A stretch of DNA of 47,446 nucleotides from Clostridiales bacterium (GTDB lineage Bacteria; Bacillota; Clostridia; Lachnospirales; Lachnospiraceae): the NCBI GenBank assembly GCA_012520655.1, contig JAAYNW010000035.1:1-47446 (forward strand), written 5' to 3'. Position numbers and translations under genes: made by a program. Shown one piece after another: positions 15,532 to 24,921 of the stretch. The notes under the pieces are model-generated. The model was not told where the DNA came from, searched no databases, and saw only the letters and a program-made list of their open reading frames with translations. The stretch's first letter is position 1, and the number at the start of each line of letters is the position of its first letter.

Positions 15532-16819
15532 AAATAAGGATATGTATAAATTGCTCGGTATATCGGAGGAGGTCTATGCTTACGGAGAAAAAGTATGGCA
15601 GGAATTGAAGTTCCGCTTTGAAGAAATCGACCGGATAGCCGAATATAATCAGTTGAAAGTAATAAAAGCTATGCAGGAAGCGAAAGTCAGCGAGGCCTGC
15701 TTGCTCGGTACGACGGGATACGGATATAATGATTTGGGAAGAGATACGTTAGAAGCGGTGTATGCAAAGCTGTTTCATGCGGAGGATGCTCTGGTGCGTC
15801 CCCAGATTACATGCGGGACGCATGCGCTCGCCCTCGCGCTCATGAGCAATTTGCGACCGGGGGATGAACTCCTTTCTCCCGTAGGAAAGCCATACGATAC
15901 TTTGGAGGAAGTAATCGGCATCCGGTCGTCCAAGGGATCACTTGCCGAGTATGGGATTACTTACAAGCAGGTGGATTTGCTTCCCGACGGAACTTTTGAT
16001 TATGATAATATAAGGAAATCAGTCAATGAAAAGACAAAGCTAGTTACCATCCAGCGTTCTAAGGGGTATCAGACAAGACCTACATTGTCCGTTGAAAGAA
16101 TCGGCGAGATAATAGCTTTTATAAAAGGGATCAAACCGGACGTTATTTGCATGGTAGATAACTGTTATGGAGAATTTGTAGAGACCATCGAGCCCTCGGA
16201 TGTAGGAGCGGATATGATAGTTGGCTCTCTAATTAAAAATCCGGGAGGTGGATTGGCTCCTACAGGCGGATATATTGCCGGAAAAAAAGAATGTGTGGAA
16301 AACGCTGCATGCAGGCTTACTTCCCCCGGACTGTCCAAAGAAGTAGGTGCTTCGCTTGGAATTCTTCCTTCTTTTTATCAAGGACTTTTTCTGGCACCCA
16401 CAGTTACGGCAAGCGCCCTAAAAGGAGCTGTTTTTTCCGCGAACCTTTATGAGCGTTTAGGTTTTTGCGTAGTACCGGACAGCAGACAGTCCCGCCACGA
16501 CATCATTCAGGCGGTTACCTTTGGCACTCCTGAGGGAGTTATTTCATTCTGCAAGGGTATTCAGAGCGCCGCGCCGGTGGATAGCTTTGTGACTCCGGAA
16601 CCGTGGGATATGCCGGGGTATGATAGCCGGGTAATTATGGCAGCCGGCGCTTTCGTATCCGGTTCCTCCATCGAGCTATCGGCAGACGGACCTGTTAAAC
16701 CTCCTTACGCTGTATATTTTCAAGGAGGACTGACATGGCCGCACGCGAAGTTTGGCATCTTAAAGACCATACAGCAACTTATTGATGACGGCGTTATTCC
16801 TATAGAAAAAGCCATATGA
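15524..16819 (+). CDS. methionine gamma-lyase family PLP protein (YnbB / 'aluminium resistance' family)
   Basis: A 431-residue fold-type I PLP-dependent protein. Landmarks are the substrate/PLP-phosphate loop 'LLGTTGYGYNDLGRDTLE', 'QITCGTHALALAL', the PLP Asp in 'CMVDNCYGEF' and the Schiff-base Lys in 'GSLIKNPGGGLAPTGG'. The family is often annotated as methionine gamma-lyase or aluminium resistance protein, but the physiological reaction is not established. The start ATG 15524 overlaps miaA by 8 bases and has GAGGAG (15508-15513) upstream, so it is coupled to miaA translation. The same order is seen in Bacillus-type genomes near glnR/hfq. Confidence 0.9.
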   Translation: MPENKDMYKLLGISEEVYAYGEKVWQELKFRFEEIDRIAEYNQLKVIKAMQEAKVSEACLLGTTGYGYNDLGRDTLEAVYAKLFHAEDALVRPQITCGTHALALALMSNLRPGDELLSPVGKPYDTLEEVIGIRSSKGSLAEYGITYKQVDLLPDGTFDYDNIRKSVNEKTKLVTIQRSKGYQTRPTLSVERIGEIIAFIKGIKPDVICMVDNCYGEFVETIEPSDVGADMIVGSLIKNPGGGLAPTGGYIAGKKECVENAACRLTSPGLSKEVGASLGILPSFYQGLFLAPTVTASALKGAVFSANLYERLGFCVVPDSRQSRHDIIQAVTFGTPEGVISFCKGIQSAAPVDSFVTPEPWDMPGYDSRVIMAAGAFVSGSSIELSADGPVKPPYAVYFQGGLTWPHAKFGILKTIQQLIDDGVIPIEKAI

Positions 16820-16966
16820 TATATCATTTGGTTTCTTGTCGTATTTCGTAAAGTAATATGATTATTTAAAGAAAAGTTAAGAAAAAAATATCGGAAATTT
16901 ATGTACATGAAAAGCGATGTGTGATATTATGAATATTAGTTATGCTATTAATTATGGAGGCATTAT

Positions 16967-17206
16967 ATGCGAAAGAAAAATAACTGGACTTGCCTTTTGT
17001 TAATACTTGCAGGTATTGTTCTTGGAGGATTCGTCGGAAACCTTTTCCCTAATTCGTGGATTAATTTTGGACAGACCTTTGGCCTTACCAGTCCGTTTAT
17101 CTTGGATCTCGGAATATTATGTGTCACCTTTGGTCTGACTATTAAAATAACAATAGCCAGCATTATCGGTATTTTTGCAGGCATAGTTATTTATCGCTTC
17201 ATATAA
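16967..17206 (+). CDS. DUF4321 family small membrane protein
   Basis: A 79-residue protein with two hydrophobic segments (about 8-27 and 42-76) and a short polar loop 'FPNSWINFGQTFGLTSP'. It matches the clostridial DUF4321 pattern 'LAGIVLGGFVGNL'. It is inserted between the ynbB-like gene and radC, as in related genomes, and is probably an integral membrane protein with a cell-envelope link through its mre neighbours. The function is unknown. A TGGAGG site precedes the ATG. Confidence 0.8.
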   Translation: MRKKNNWTCLLLILAGIVLGGFVGNLFPNSWINFGQTFGLTSPFILDLGILCVTFGLTIKITIASIIGIFAGIVIYRFI

Positions 17207-17268
17207 TCTTTTCCTTACGAGTGATTTTAGCTCGTTCTGCCCGGAGAGTGCTTGGGAAAGAGTGTATT

Positions 17269-17970
17269 ATGAGCAATAAACGTCTATTAAAGACACCGTT
17301 TGTCAATGCGGAGATGCCCTATGAAAAATTTATGCGGCTAGGTGCGGGAGCACTAACGGAAGCTGAGCTTCTTGCTATTATTATTCGGACAGGCACCGCG
17401 GACAATTCCCCTGTGGAGCTCGGAAAAAAGGTGCTTAGCCTTTCTTCCGTAAAGGACAGCGGCCTTAATGGCCTTCATTGTGTCACATTAAAAGAGCTTA
17501 TGAGTATTAAAGGAATCGGCGAAGTTAAGGCTGTTAAAATAAAATGTCTTGCGGAATTTTCCATGCGCATGGCAATGGCCAGAGCCGAAGAAAAACTCCA
17601 GTTTTTAAAACCTTCATCAGTTGCCGAATATTACATGGAGAAGTTAAGGCATGAGAAAAAGGAGAGGGTTATTTTATTACTTCTGGACAATCGGTCCCGC
17701 CTTTTGGATGAGTGCCTTTTATCCATAGGAACCGTCAATACGTCCTTACTTTCTCCGAGAGAGGTTTTTCTTGCGGCACTGAAAGCGGAAGCCGTTCATA
17801 TTATTCTGCTACACAATCATCCAAGCGGAGATCCTACACCGAGCAAGCAGGATATACTTATTACGGACAAAGTAAAAAAATTAGGCAGTATGATCGATAT
17901 CATACTTATAGATCACATTATAATCGGAGATAACAAATATATGAGCTTCAAGGAAGCCGGTTTACTATAG
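17269..17970 (+). CDS. radC: RadC family JAMM-domain protein
   Basis: A 233-residue protein. The N-terminal part has a helix-hairpin-helix-like stretch 'LMSIKGIGEVKAVKI'. The C-terminal MPN/JAMM domain carries the metal motif 'LLHNHPSGDPTPSKQD' with a supporting Glu in 'LSPREVFLAALKAEAVHI'. Despite the DNA-repair name, the cellular role of RadC is unresolved. It starts at ATG 17269, 8 bases after GGGAAAG; an in-frame GTG at 17221 would add 16 unconserved residues. Position directly before mreB is the classic Firmicutes arrangement. The mreB-like gene begins 16 bases later. Confidence 0.93.
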   Translation: MSNKRLLKTPFVNAEMPYEKFMRLGAGALTEAELLAIIIRTGTADNSPVELGKKVLSLSSVKDSGLNGLHCVTLKELMSIKGIGEVKAVKIKCLAEFSMRMAMARAEEKLQFLKPSSVAEYYMEKLRHEKKERVILLLLDNRSRLLDECLLSIGTVNTSLLSPREVFLAALKAEAVHIILLHNHPSGDPTPSKQDILITDKVKKLGSMIDIILIDHIIIGDNKYMSFKEAGLL

Positions 17971-17986
17971 AAAGGGGTTTGTCGCT

Positions 17987-18997
17987 TTGGGAAACAATGC
18001 ATTCGGTATTGACTTGGGAACAAGCAATATCAAAATTTACAACAAGAGCGATGACAATGTCATAACTGAGAAAAATATGATTGCCATCGAAAATAAGAAT
18101 ACTCTTTTTGCTTATGGAAATTCTGCTTTTGAAATGTACGAAAAAGCACCTGCTAATATTCATATTTCTTACCCGTTAAGTAACGGTGTGATTGCTGATA
18201 TTAAGAATATGCAGACTTTGATTAAATATTTTATCGGGGATTTGGTGAAAGGAAACGGAAAGCCGGCCGATTATTATATTGCAGTTCCTACCGACGTTAC
18301 CGAAGTAGAAAAAAGAGCCTTTTATGATTTGATAAAAGATGCCAATGTGAAGTCACGAAAGATTATGGTAGTCGAAAAAGCGGTAGCCGACGGGCTGGGG
18401 ATGGACATCGATGTGAAGAATTCGCAAGGAGTTCTTGTTGTAAACGTGGGCTATGATACGACGGAAATTTCCATCCTATCCTTGGGAGGGATTGTGCTTA
18501 GCAGACTGATTAAGGTCGGAGGGCAGAAGTTCGATGATGCCATTCGTGCAGCGATACGCCGTGAATTTAGTTTGATTATAGGAGGAAAGACAGCGGAAAA
18601 TGTAAAAATTGCCCTAAAAGATCTGGAAAAAGGACAAAAGGACGCTGTCGTATACGGTCGTGACATTGTTACAGGACTTCCGGTAGAGCGTGAGATTCCG
18701 ACCACACTTGTGGACGAATCCTTAAAGGAAAACTTTAATACAATTATTGACAATGTAAAGGTTATTTTGGAGAGAACTCCTCCCGAACTTGCGGCGGATA
18801 TATACAAACACGGAATCTATCTGACCGGAGGCGCTTCTCAGGTAAATCATTTGGCAGAGCTTATGAGCAACGGCACCGGCCTTAAGGTTCAGCTTTCAGA
18901 GAATCCAATGACGAGCGTAGCTTTGGGCCTTGCAAAAATTATTAAAGATGATAATTATAAATCAGTAGCATATGCGATTGAAGGAATGAGCAAATGA
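17987..18997 (+). CDS. mreB: MreB/Mbl-like actin homolog, divergent
   Basis: A 336-residue actin-like protein expected to form membrane-bound filaments that guide the elongation machinery. Phosphate-1 motif 'GIDLGTSNIKIY' is intact, as are 'ISLGGIV'-type 'ILSLGGIVLSRLIKVGG', 'IIGGKTAENVKIAL' and the adenosine motif 'LTGGASQVNHLAEL'. Phosphate-2, normally DIGGGTTE, reads NVGYDTTE at 153-160, and the catalytic Glu region reads VVEKAVADGLG in place of the usual EEPMAAAIGAG. This suggests altered nucleotide handling. The start is TTG 17987, with AAGGGG upstream. Its stop overlaps mreC by 4 bases. Gene identity rests strongly on context. Confidence 0.88.
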   Translation: MGNNAFGIDLGTSNIKIYNKSDDNVITEKNMIAIENKNTLFAYGNSAFEMYEKAPANIHISYPLSNGVIADIKNMQTLIKYFIGDLVKGNGKPADYYIAVPTDVTEVEKRAFYDLIKDANVKSRKIMVVEKAVADGLGMDIDVKNSQGVLVVNVGYDTTEISILSLGGIVLSRLIKVGGQKFDDAIRAAIRREFSLIIGGKTAENVKIALKDLEKGQKDAVVYGRDIVTGLPVEREIPTTLVDESLKENFNTIIDNVKVILERTPPELAADIYKHGIYLTGGASQVNHLAELMSNGTGLKVQLSENPMTSVALGLAKIIKDDNYKSVAYAIEGMSK

Positions 18998-19860
18998 GTC
19001 CAATAATAAAAAAAAGAGGAGAGAAGTTTACGTTACCAAGTAAATATCTCCTTTTTATTTTAACAATTCTTTGTGTAGGAACAATTATCCTCACATTCAA
19101 TACGAATATTCTCAGCGGCACATTAAATACGGCGGTCGGCTATGTTATTGTGCCTTTTGAGCAAGGGATTAGTTCGGTAGGCAAATGGCTATCCAATCGC
19201 TCCGAAGAATTAGTTCAAATAAGAGAACTGCTTACGGAGAATCAATCTTTGAAAGCGCAAATCGATGAGCTTACCATCGATAATACGCAGCTTCAGCAGG
19301 AACGGTATGAACTGACGAATTTGAGAGAGTTGTACAAGCTGGATTCCCAATATGAAGAATATGAGAAAATCGGCGCCAGAATTATAGCGCGCGATGCAGG
19401 CAATTGGTTTCATTCATTCGTCATCGATAAGGGCGAGCAGGATGGAATCCAGGTAGATATGAATGTAATGGCCGGAAGCGGACTTGTCGGACGCATCGTA
19501 GATGTAGGTCCTAATTGGGCGAAGGTATCTTCGATTATCGCGGACAACTCCAATGTCAGCGGTCAAGTGCTCGCCACTGCCGATAATTTGATTGTTTCCG
19601 GCGATTTGGAACTGTATGCGGAGGGAGTTATCCGGTTTGAGCAGTTAGTAGACAGCTCCGATAAAGTGGTGGAGGGAGATAAGATTGTCACCTCCAATAT
19701 AAGCGACAAATATCTGCCTAATATATTAATAGGTTATATCAGTACATTGAATATCGATTCCAACAATATTACGAAATCGGGGTTACTTACTCCGGCCGTG
19801 GACTTCGAACACTTGGAAGAGGTTCTTATCATATTGGAACTCAAGCAAAAGGTAGAATAA
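18994..19860 (+). CDS. mreC: rod shape-determining protein MreC
   Basis: A 288-residue bitopic protein. A membrane helix at about 17-38 is followed by a coiled coil (about 62-108, 'LLTENQSLKAQIDELTIDN') and two beta-barrel subdomains. Family landmarks are 'ARIIARDAGNWFHSFVIDKG', 'GLVGRIVDVGPNWAKV' and 'GDKIVTSNISDKYLPNILIGYI'. MreC bridges MreB filaments to PBPs outside the cell. The ATG overlaps the mreB stop by 4 bases, which implies translational coupling. Confidence 0.94.
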   Translation: MSPIIKKRGEKFTLPSKYLLFILTILCVGTIILTFNTNILSGTLNTAVGYVIVPFEQGISSVGKWLSNRSEELVQIRELLTENQSLKAQIDELTIDNTQLQQERYELTNLRELYKLDSQYEEYEKIGARIIARDAGNWFHSFVIDKGEQDGIQVDMNVMAGSGLVGRIVDVGPNWAKVSSIIADNSNVSGQVLATADNLIVSGDLELYAEGVIRFEQLVDSSDKVVEGDKIVTSNISDKYLPNILIGYISTLNIDSNNITKSGLLTPAVDFEHLEEVLIILELKQKVE

Positions 19861-19896
19861 CAGCTTCTGAATAAGCAAAGAAAGGAGATATGTACA

Positions 19897-20415
19897 TTGA
19901 AAAGAACGATTGTGATGGCATTATTAATATTTGTTTGTTTTCTGTTACAATGTACTGTTTTTCATTCTTTGGCTTTCGGCGGAATTGTTCCGAATCTGCT
20001 GATTGTACTCACTGCGTCTTTCGGTTTTATGAGAGGAGAAAGGAGCGGTCTATTAATCGGATTTTTTAGCGGGCTTTTCATCGATATCTTTTTTGGGGAA
20101 GCCATTGGTTTCTATGCACTTCTCTATATGTATATCGGATATACCAATGGTAAATTCAATCGTATTTTTTATCCGGAGGATATAAAGCTTCCAATAGTCC
20201 TTATTATCGGAAGCGATTTATTTTATGGCCTGATGTGCTATATTTTGTTGTTTTCAATGAGAGCGAGATTTAATATCGGATATTATTTCAGACATATCAT
20301 ACTTCCTGAAATCGTTTATACGATTGTAATTACGATTTTTTTGTATCCTATAATACTTTGGATAAACCGCAAATTGGAAACGAGTGAGAAAAGAGGTGCA
20401 AAGAAATTTGTTTAA
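19897..20415 (+). CDS. mreD: rod shape-determining protein MreD
   Basis: A 172-residue integral membrane protein with about five hydrophobic helices and the family N-terminus 'FLLQCTVFHSLAFGGIVPNLLIVL'; 'GLLIGFFSGLFIDIFFG' is also characteristic. The start is TTG 19897, with AAAGGAGA (19881-19888) upstream; no ATG in this frame precedes the conserved part. Its end overlaps the following PBP gene. Confidence 0.92.
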   Translation: MKRTIVMALLIFVCFLLQCTVFHSLAFGGIVPNLLIVLTASFGFMRGERSGLLIGFFSGLFIDIFFGEAIGFYALLYMYIGYTNGKFNRIFYPEDIKLPIVLIIGSDLFYGLMCYILLFSMRARFNIGYYFRHIILPEIVYTIVITIFLYPIILWINRKLETSEKRGAKKFV

Positions 20416-23299
20416 TCGTTTTGAACATCTAAAAGAAAATTTTTTAAATACTGTTAATGTACGTTTACTCATACTGACTGTCATATTTATTGCACTTGGT
20501 GTTCTGATGATTTACCGTGTTTTCGACCTTCAAATCGTAAACGGAGAATCTTATTTGAACGATTTTCGTCTCAAAACGACAAAAACAAAAACACTTCCCA
20601 GCACGAGGGGAAATATTTATGACAGAAACGGTAATTATCTTGCCTATAACGATCTTGCTTACAATGTGACAATTGAAGATGTATATGAATCCGGAAGATC
20701 AAAAAATGCAAAGCTGAACGAAACGATTTACCGACTGATTCAAATGATTGAGAAAAACGGGGACAACATTGTCAACGATTTTAATATAATTCTTGATAGT
20801 GACGGAAATTATGCATATGCTGTTGAAGATAGACAGCTCATGCGTTTTCTGGCGGATGTATATGGATATACTACAATTGATGAAATGATGGAAAAGGGAT
20901 ACAAATATGCGACGAAGACTGCAGCGGAAGTCGTAAGCGATCTGTGTGGCAGCGATCGTTTCGGAATCGGGACATATACGGATCCCGGTAACAGCAAATC
21001 CTTTGTTCCTGAGATGGGCTATACGAAAGAAGATGTCCTAAAGATTCTGACAATTCGCTATGCCCTTAACACAAATAGTTTTCAAAAATATATTGCCACT
21101 ACAGTCGCTTATAATGTAAGTGAAGAAACAGTAGCTGTTGTTATGGAAAACGCTAACGAGTTGGATGGCGTGGATGTTGCTGAGGACACGGTGCGCAGAT
21201 ATGTGGACAGCGTTTATTTTTCTCAGATTATAGGCTATACGGGTAAAGTATCCCAGGAGGAGCTTACTACGCTGCAGGCACAGAACAGCAGCAAATATGA
21301 TTTGAATGATACCGTAGGAAAATCCGGAATTGAATATTCCATGGAAGAGCAGCTTCAAGGAACGAAGGGCTCTGAAGATGTAGTTGTTGACAATATGGGA
21401 AAAGTTATTGAGACAAGCAATCGAATAGAACCGGTTGCGGGAAATGACTTATTCCTTACAGTAGATAAAGATTTACAGGAAACGGTCTATGATATTCTGG
21501 AATCCAAGTTAGCCAGCATACTTCTTACGAAAATACGTAATATAAAGGAATATAGACCTAGTGAAGATTCGGGGAGCAGCGATATCCTCATTCCTATCGA
21601 CGATGTGTATTTTGCGTTGCTCAACAATAATGTAATTGATATAAACCATTTTACGGAGAAAGATGCAAAAGAGAGTGAAAAAGCAGTATTTGAAAAGTTT
21701 ATAAGTAAGAAAGAAGTTGTAGTGAACACATTAAGGCAGGAGCTTACGGAGGCTAAGACACCATATAAAGAACTTACCTTGGAATACCAAGTATATGAAA
21801 GCTTTATTACATCAATGCTAAATTCCAACTCCGTAATTATGGAATCGCAAATAGATAAGTCCGACCCTACTTATACAGCATGGGCGACGGATGAGACGAT
21901 TAGCTTAAATGAATATCTTAATTATGTAATCTCCAAGAATTGGGTAGATGTCACCAAGCTTGACCTCAATAGTCAATATTCTAACTCAGAAGAAATATAT
22001 GCACAATTATTGGAATATATCTTCAAAAATATCGATAATAATTCGGGATTCAATAAAAAGATATATAAATATATGATATACAACAACGATATATCGGGAA
22101 AGCAGATATGCAATATTTTGCTGGAACAAAAGCTTGTAGATATAGAAGAAGAAGAACTGAATAACTTCAATGCAGGCCTTGTTTCTCCTTATGATTTTAT
22201 GCTAAACCGCATCAGAAATCTGGATATTACTCCGGCGCAGCTCGCCCTTGATCCACATTCCGCTTCTGTGGTAGTAACGAATGTGAATACCGGAGAAGTA
22301 CTAGCGCTCGTTTCCTATCCCGGATACGACAATAACAGAATGGCAAACGGTGTGGATGCAGATTATTTTTCGTCACTTCTAAACGATTTGTCGACGCCGA
22401 TGATTAATTATGCCACCTATCAGAAGACGGCACCCGGTTCTACTTTTAAGATGGTAACGGCGACTGCCGGACTTATGGAAGGAGTCATAACTCCCAGCAG
22501 CACTGTTGTTTGTACGGGTACTTTTGATAAGATTGACCCGGCGCGACCGCCTCATTGCTGGATATGGCCGCGAGGCAGCCACGGTTCCCTCGATGTGTCA
22601 GGAGGTATACAGAATTCCTGTAACAACTTTTTTTACGAAGTCGGGTTTAGGCTCGGAACGTTAGGAGACAGATATATTTCGGATTTAGGGCTTCAGAAGC
22701 TGACAAAATACGCGGATTTATATGGACTAACAGAGCCTTCGGGAGTGGAAATTGAGGAGTCACTGCCGCAAGTATCCGATGAAGATGCGGTGCGTTCTGC
22801 CATCGGACAAGGAACAAATAACTATACGACTGTCGGACTTGCGCGATACGTTACAACAGTAGCAAACAGCGGAACGTGCTATAATTTAACATTATTGGAT
22901 AAATTAACAGATCACAATAAGAATACTTTAATAGATTATTCGGCAGAGGTACGCAATACGATAGATATGGATGAAGCATATTGGAACAGTATTCATTCAG
23001 GCATGCGTAAAGTTGTAGAAGCGAAAAGCTATTATAGTGGCCTGGGCGTAAATGTTGCGGGAAAAACAGGTACTGCACAGGAGAGCAAGAGCAGGCCGAA
23101 TCATGCGTTATTCGTATGCTATGCACCTTATGAGAATCCCGAAATCGCCATTGCGGCGAGAGTAGCCAACGGTTATACGTCTGATTATACTGCTCAGATA
23201 GCGAAAGATGTCATTCAATATTACTTTAATCTGGTGGATGAAGAAGAGATAACAGGCACCGCTGAAGTTCTTGCAGGCGGTAGTATAAATACGGATTAA
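20408..23299 (+). CDS. mrdA: penicillin-binding protein 2 (class B transpeptidase), enlarged
   Basis: A 963-residue elongation transpeptidase that cross-links peptidoglycan. An N-terminal membrane helix lies at about 18-40, and the pedestal 'PSTRGNIYDRNGNYLAYND' follows. The active-site Ser is Ser678 in 'PGSTFK', the second motif is 'SCNNF' and the third is 'KTGTAQES'. Typical PBP2 proteins are 600-700 residues with the Ser near 330. Here a Glu/Asn/Ile-rich block of about 240 residues (370-612) is inserted between 'TVDKDLQ' and 'ASVVVTNVNTGEVLA', and the pedestal is also long. The start is TTG 20408, 9 bases after GAGGTG; GTG 20384 is an alternative. It overlaps mreD. Confidence 0.92.
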   Translation: MFNRFEHLKENFLNTVNVRLLILTVIFIALGVLMIYRVFDLQIVNGESYLNDFRLKTTKTKTLPSTRGNIYDRNGNYLAYNDLAYNVTIEDVYESGRSKNAKLNETIYRLIQMIEKNGDNIVNDFNIILDSDGNYAYAVEDRQLMRFLADVYGYTTIDEMMEKGYKYATKTAAEVVSDLCGSDRFGIGTYTDPGNSKSFVPEMGYTKEDVLKILTIRYALNTNSFQKYIATTVAYNVSEETVAVVMENANELDGVDVAEDTVRRYVDSVYFSQIIGYTGKVSQEELTTLQAQNSSKYDLNDTVGKSGIEYSMEEQLQGTKGSEDVVVDNMGKVIETSNRIEPVAGNDLFLTVDKDLQETVYDILESKLASILLTKIRNIKEYRPSEDSGSSDILIPIDDVYFALLNNNVIDINHFTEKDAKESEKAVFEKFISKKEVVVNTLRQELTEAKTPYKELTLEYQVYESFITSMLNSNSVIMESQIDKSDPTYTAWATDETISLNEYLNYVISKNWVDVTKLDLNSQYSNSEEIYAQLLEYIFKNIDNNSGFNKKIYKYMIYNNDISGKQICNILLEQKLVDIEEEELNNFNAGLVSPYDFMLNRIRNLDITPAQLALDPHSASVVVTNVNTGEVLALVSYPGYDNNRMANGVDADYFSSLLNDLSTPMINYATYQKTAPGSTFKMVTATAGLMEGVITPSSTVVCTGTFDKIDPARPPHCWIWPRGSHGSLDVSGGIQNSCNNFFYEVGFRLGTLGDRYISDLGLQKLTKYADLYGLTEPSGVEIEESLPQVSDEDAVRSAIGQGTNNYTTVGLARYVTTVANSGTCYNLTLLDKLTDHNKNTLIDYSAEVRNTIDMDEAYWNSIHSGMRKVVEAKSYYSGLGVNVAGKTGTAQESKSRPNHALFVCYAPYENPEIAIAARVANGYTSDYTAQIAKDVIQYYFNLVDEEEITGTAEVLAGGSINTD

Positions 23300-23320
23300 C
23301 CGTAAAAGTAATGCTCAGCC

Positions 23321-23341
23321 GGCGCCGGCGACTGCGGCGCC
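23321..23341 (+). promoter_or_regulatory. GC-rich hairpin between PBP2 and minC
   Basis: GGCGCC (23321-23326) and GGCGCC (23336-23341) flank a 9-base loop, and GCC before the first arm adds further pairing options. All other sequence nearby is A/T-rich. There is no T run, so it is not a typical terminator. It sits about 20 bases before the minC start and may affect minC translation or mRNA processing. Confidence 0.45.
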
Positions 23342-23361
23342 ATAGCAGAATGGAGATTGAA

Positions 23362-24042
23362 ATGAAAAATGCTGTAATTATTAAGAGCTTTCAAAATGGA
23401 ATTTCTGTCTATCTGGATGAGATGCTTCCGTTTGAAGAGCTTTTAAATGAAATTGCCTTTAAGTTCAAAGAATCCAACCATTTTTTTAAAAATGCAAAAA
23501 TGGCCATTTCTCTGGAGGGAAGGCATCTATCAGAAGAGGAAGAAAGACTTGTTCTGGATACGATAAGTGTCAATTCGGATATACATATCGTATGCCTTGT
23601 AGGAAAAAATGAAGAGACTAACCAGAATTACCTAAAAGCTTTGCAACAATTGGAATACCGCAACAACAATCAGGAGGACGAAGGCCATTTTTATAGGGGA
23701 ACGCTGAGAAACGGTCAGATATTGGAGACTGAATCGAGTATCGTAGTTCTAGGGGATGTCTATCCGGGAAGTTCTATAATCTCTACGAAGGATATTGTTA
23801 TTTTAGGAGGACTTTTCGGCAAGGCCTACGCAGGAGGAAACGGTAATGAAGGACACTTTGTGGTTGCGCTTGAAATGTCGCCGGAGAAACTAAAGATCGG
23901 TGATTTTAAATATAAAAGTAATGATAAACAAATAAGATGGCCCATTAAATCAAAAGTACAGCCGAAAATTGCATATGTGAAAAACAACAGAGTTGTAATG
24001 GAACCTATTACCAAAGAATTACTAAGCGATCTTACATTATAA
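23362..24042 (+). CDS. minC: septum site-determining protein MinC
   Basis: A 226-residue FtsZ-polymerisation inhibitor. The N-terminal domain (about 1-100) starts 'MKNAVIIKSFQNGISVYLD'. The C-terminal beta-helix domain begins at about 112 with 'YRGTLRNGQILETESSIVVLGDVYPGS' (split here by its glycine turns) and 'GGLFGKAYAGGNGNEGHFV'. The ATG at 23362 is chosen because GGAG lies 5-6 bases upstream; an in-frame ATG at 23350 is possible. It heads minC-minD-minE, with minD 75 bases on. Confidence 0.92.
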   Translation: MKNAVIIKSFQNGISVYLDEMLPFEELLNEIAFKFKESNHFFKNAKMAISLEGRHLSEEEERLVLDTISVNSDIHIVCLVGKNEETNQNYLKALQQLEYRNNNQEDEGHFYRGTLRNGQILETESSIVVLGDVYPGSSIISTKDIVILGGLFGKAYAGGNGNEGHFVVALEMSPEKLKIGDFKYKSNDKQIRWPIKSKVQPKIAYVKNNRVVMEPITKELLSDLTL

Positions 24043-24117
24043 TTATATGAAAGATAAGATTGATTGTCCGCAAGGACAAGCTTAGGGGACGAAATTATTC
24101 ATTTTGGAGGAATATGT

Positions 24118-24909
24118 ATGAGTGAAGTAATTGTCGTCACATCAGGTAAAGGCGGAGTAGGGAAGACCACTACCTCCGCAAATGTAGGGACAGGTTTAGC
24201 GGTGATGGGAAAGAAAGTAGTCCTCATTGATACGGACATCGGGCTTAGAAATCTGGATGTCGTCATGGGACTGGAAAATCGAATCGTGTATAATCTGGTA
24301 GATGTTATCGAAGGAAAATGCAGAGTAAAGCAGGCGCTTATCAAGGACAAGCGTCATCAAAGCCTCTACCTAATGCCTTCAGCCCAGACAAAGGATAAAA
24401 CAGCAGTTACTCCGCAGCAGATGATCAAGATGATTCACCAGTTGAAGGAACAGTTCGATTATATTATTTTGGATTGTCCTGCAGGAATTGAGCAAGGATT
24501 CCAGAATGCCATTGCCGGTGCGGACAGGGCGCTTGTAGTTACGACGCCGGAAGTTTCAGCTATCAGGGATGCCGATAGAATTATCGGCCTTTTGGAAGCG
24601 AACGAATTCAAACAGATTGATCTGATTATCAACAGAATACGCTATGATATGGTAAAAAGAGGGGATATGATGAGCGCAGCAGACGTTGTGGACATCCTTT
24701 CCATTCCTCTCATAGGTATTGTACCGGATGATGAAAATGTAGTAATAGCGACTAACCAGGGAGAACCTCTTGTAGGAAATGATACTATGGCAGGACGTGC
24801 TTATCAAAATATATGTGAGCGCGTACTCGGTAAAGAAATCCCGTTTATTGATTTTGAAAAAACGATTTCTTTTTGGACAAGAGTAACAGGTATATTTCAC
24901 AAAAATTAA
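24118..24909 (+). CDS. minD: septum site-determining ATPase MinD
   Basis: A 263-residue deviant-Walker P-loop ATPase that recruits MinC to the membrane. The deviant Walker A motif is 'SGKGGVGKTTTSANVG', with 'LIDTDIGLRNLDVVMGLE' and Walker B 'YIILDCPAG'. The C-terminal membrane-targeting helix is short, 'FWTRVTGIFHKN', with bulky hydrophobics next to basic residues. ATG 24118 has GGAGG (24106-24110) upstream. minE follows after 12 bases. Confidence 0.96.
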   Translation: MSEVIVVTSGKGGVGKTTTSANVGTGLAVMGKKVVLIDTDIGLRNLDVVMGLENRIVYNLVDVIEGKCRVKQALIKDKRHQSLYLMPSAQTKDKTAVTPQQMIKMIHQLKEQFDYIILDCPAGIEQGFQNAIAGADRALVVTTPEVSAIRDADRIIGLLEANEFKQIDLIINRIRYDMVKRGDMMSAADVVDILSIPLIGIVPDDENVVIATNQGEPLVGNDTMAGRAYQNICERVLGKEIPFIDFEKTISFWTRVTGIFHKN

Positions 24910-24921
24910 GGAGGGGTTTTA

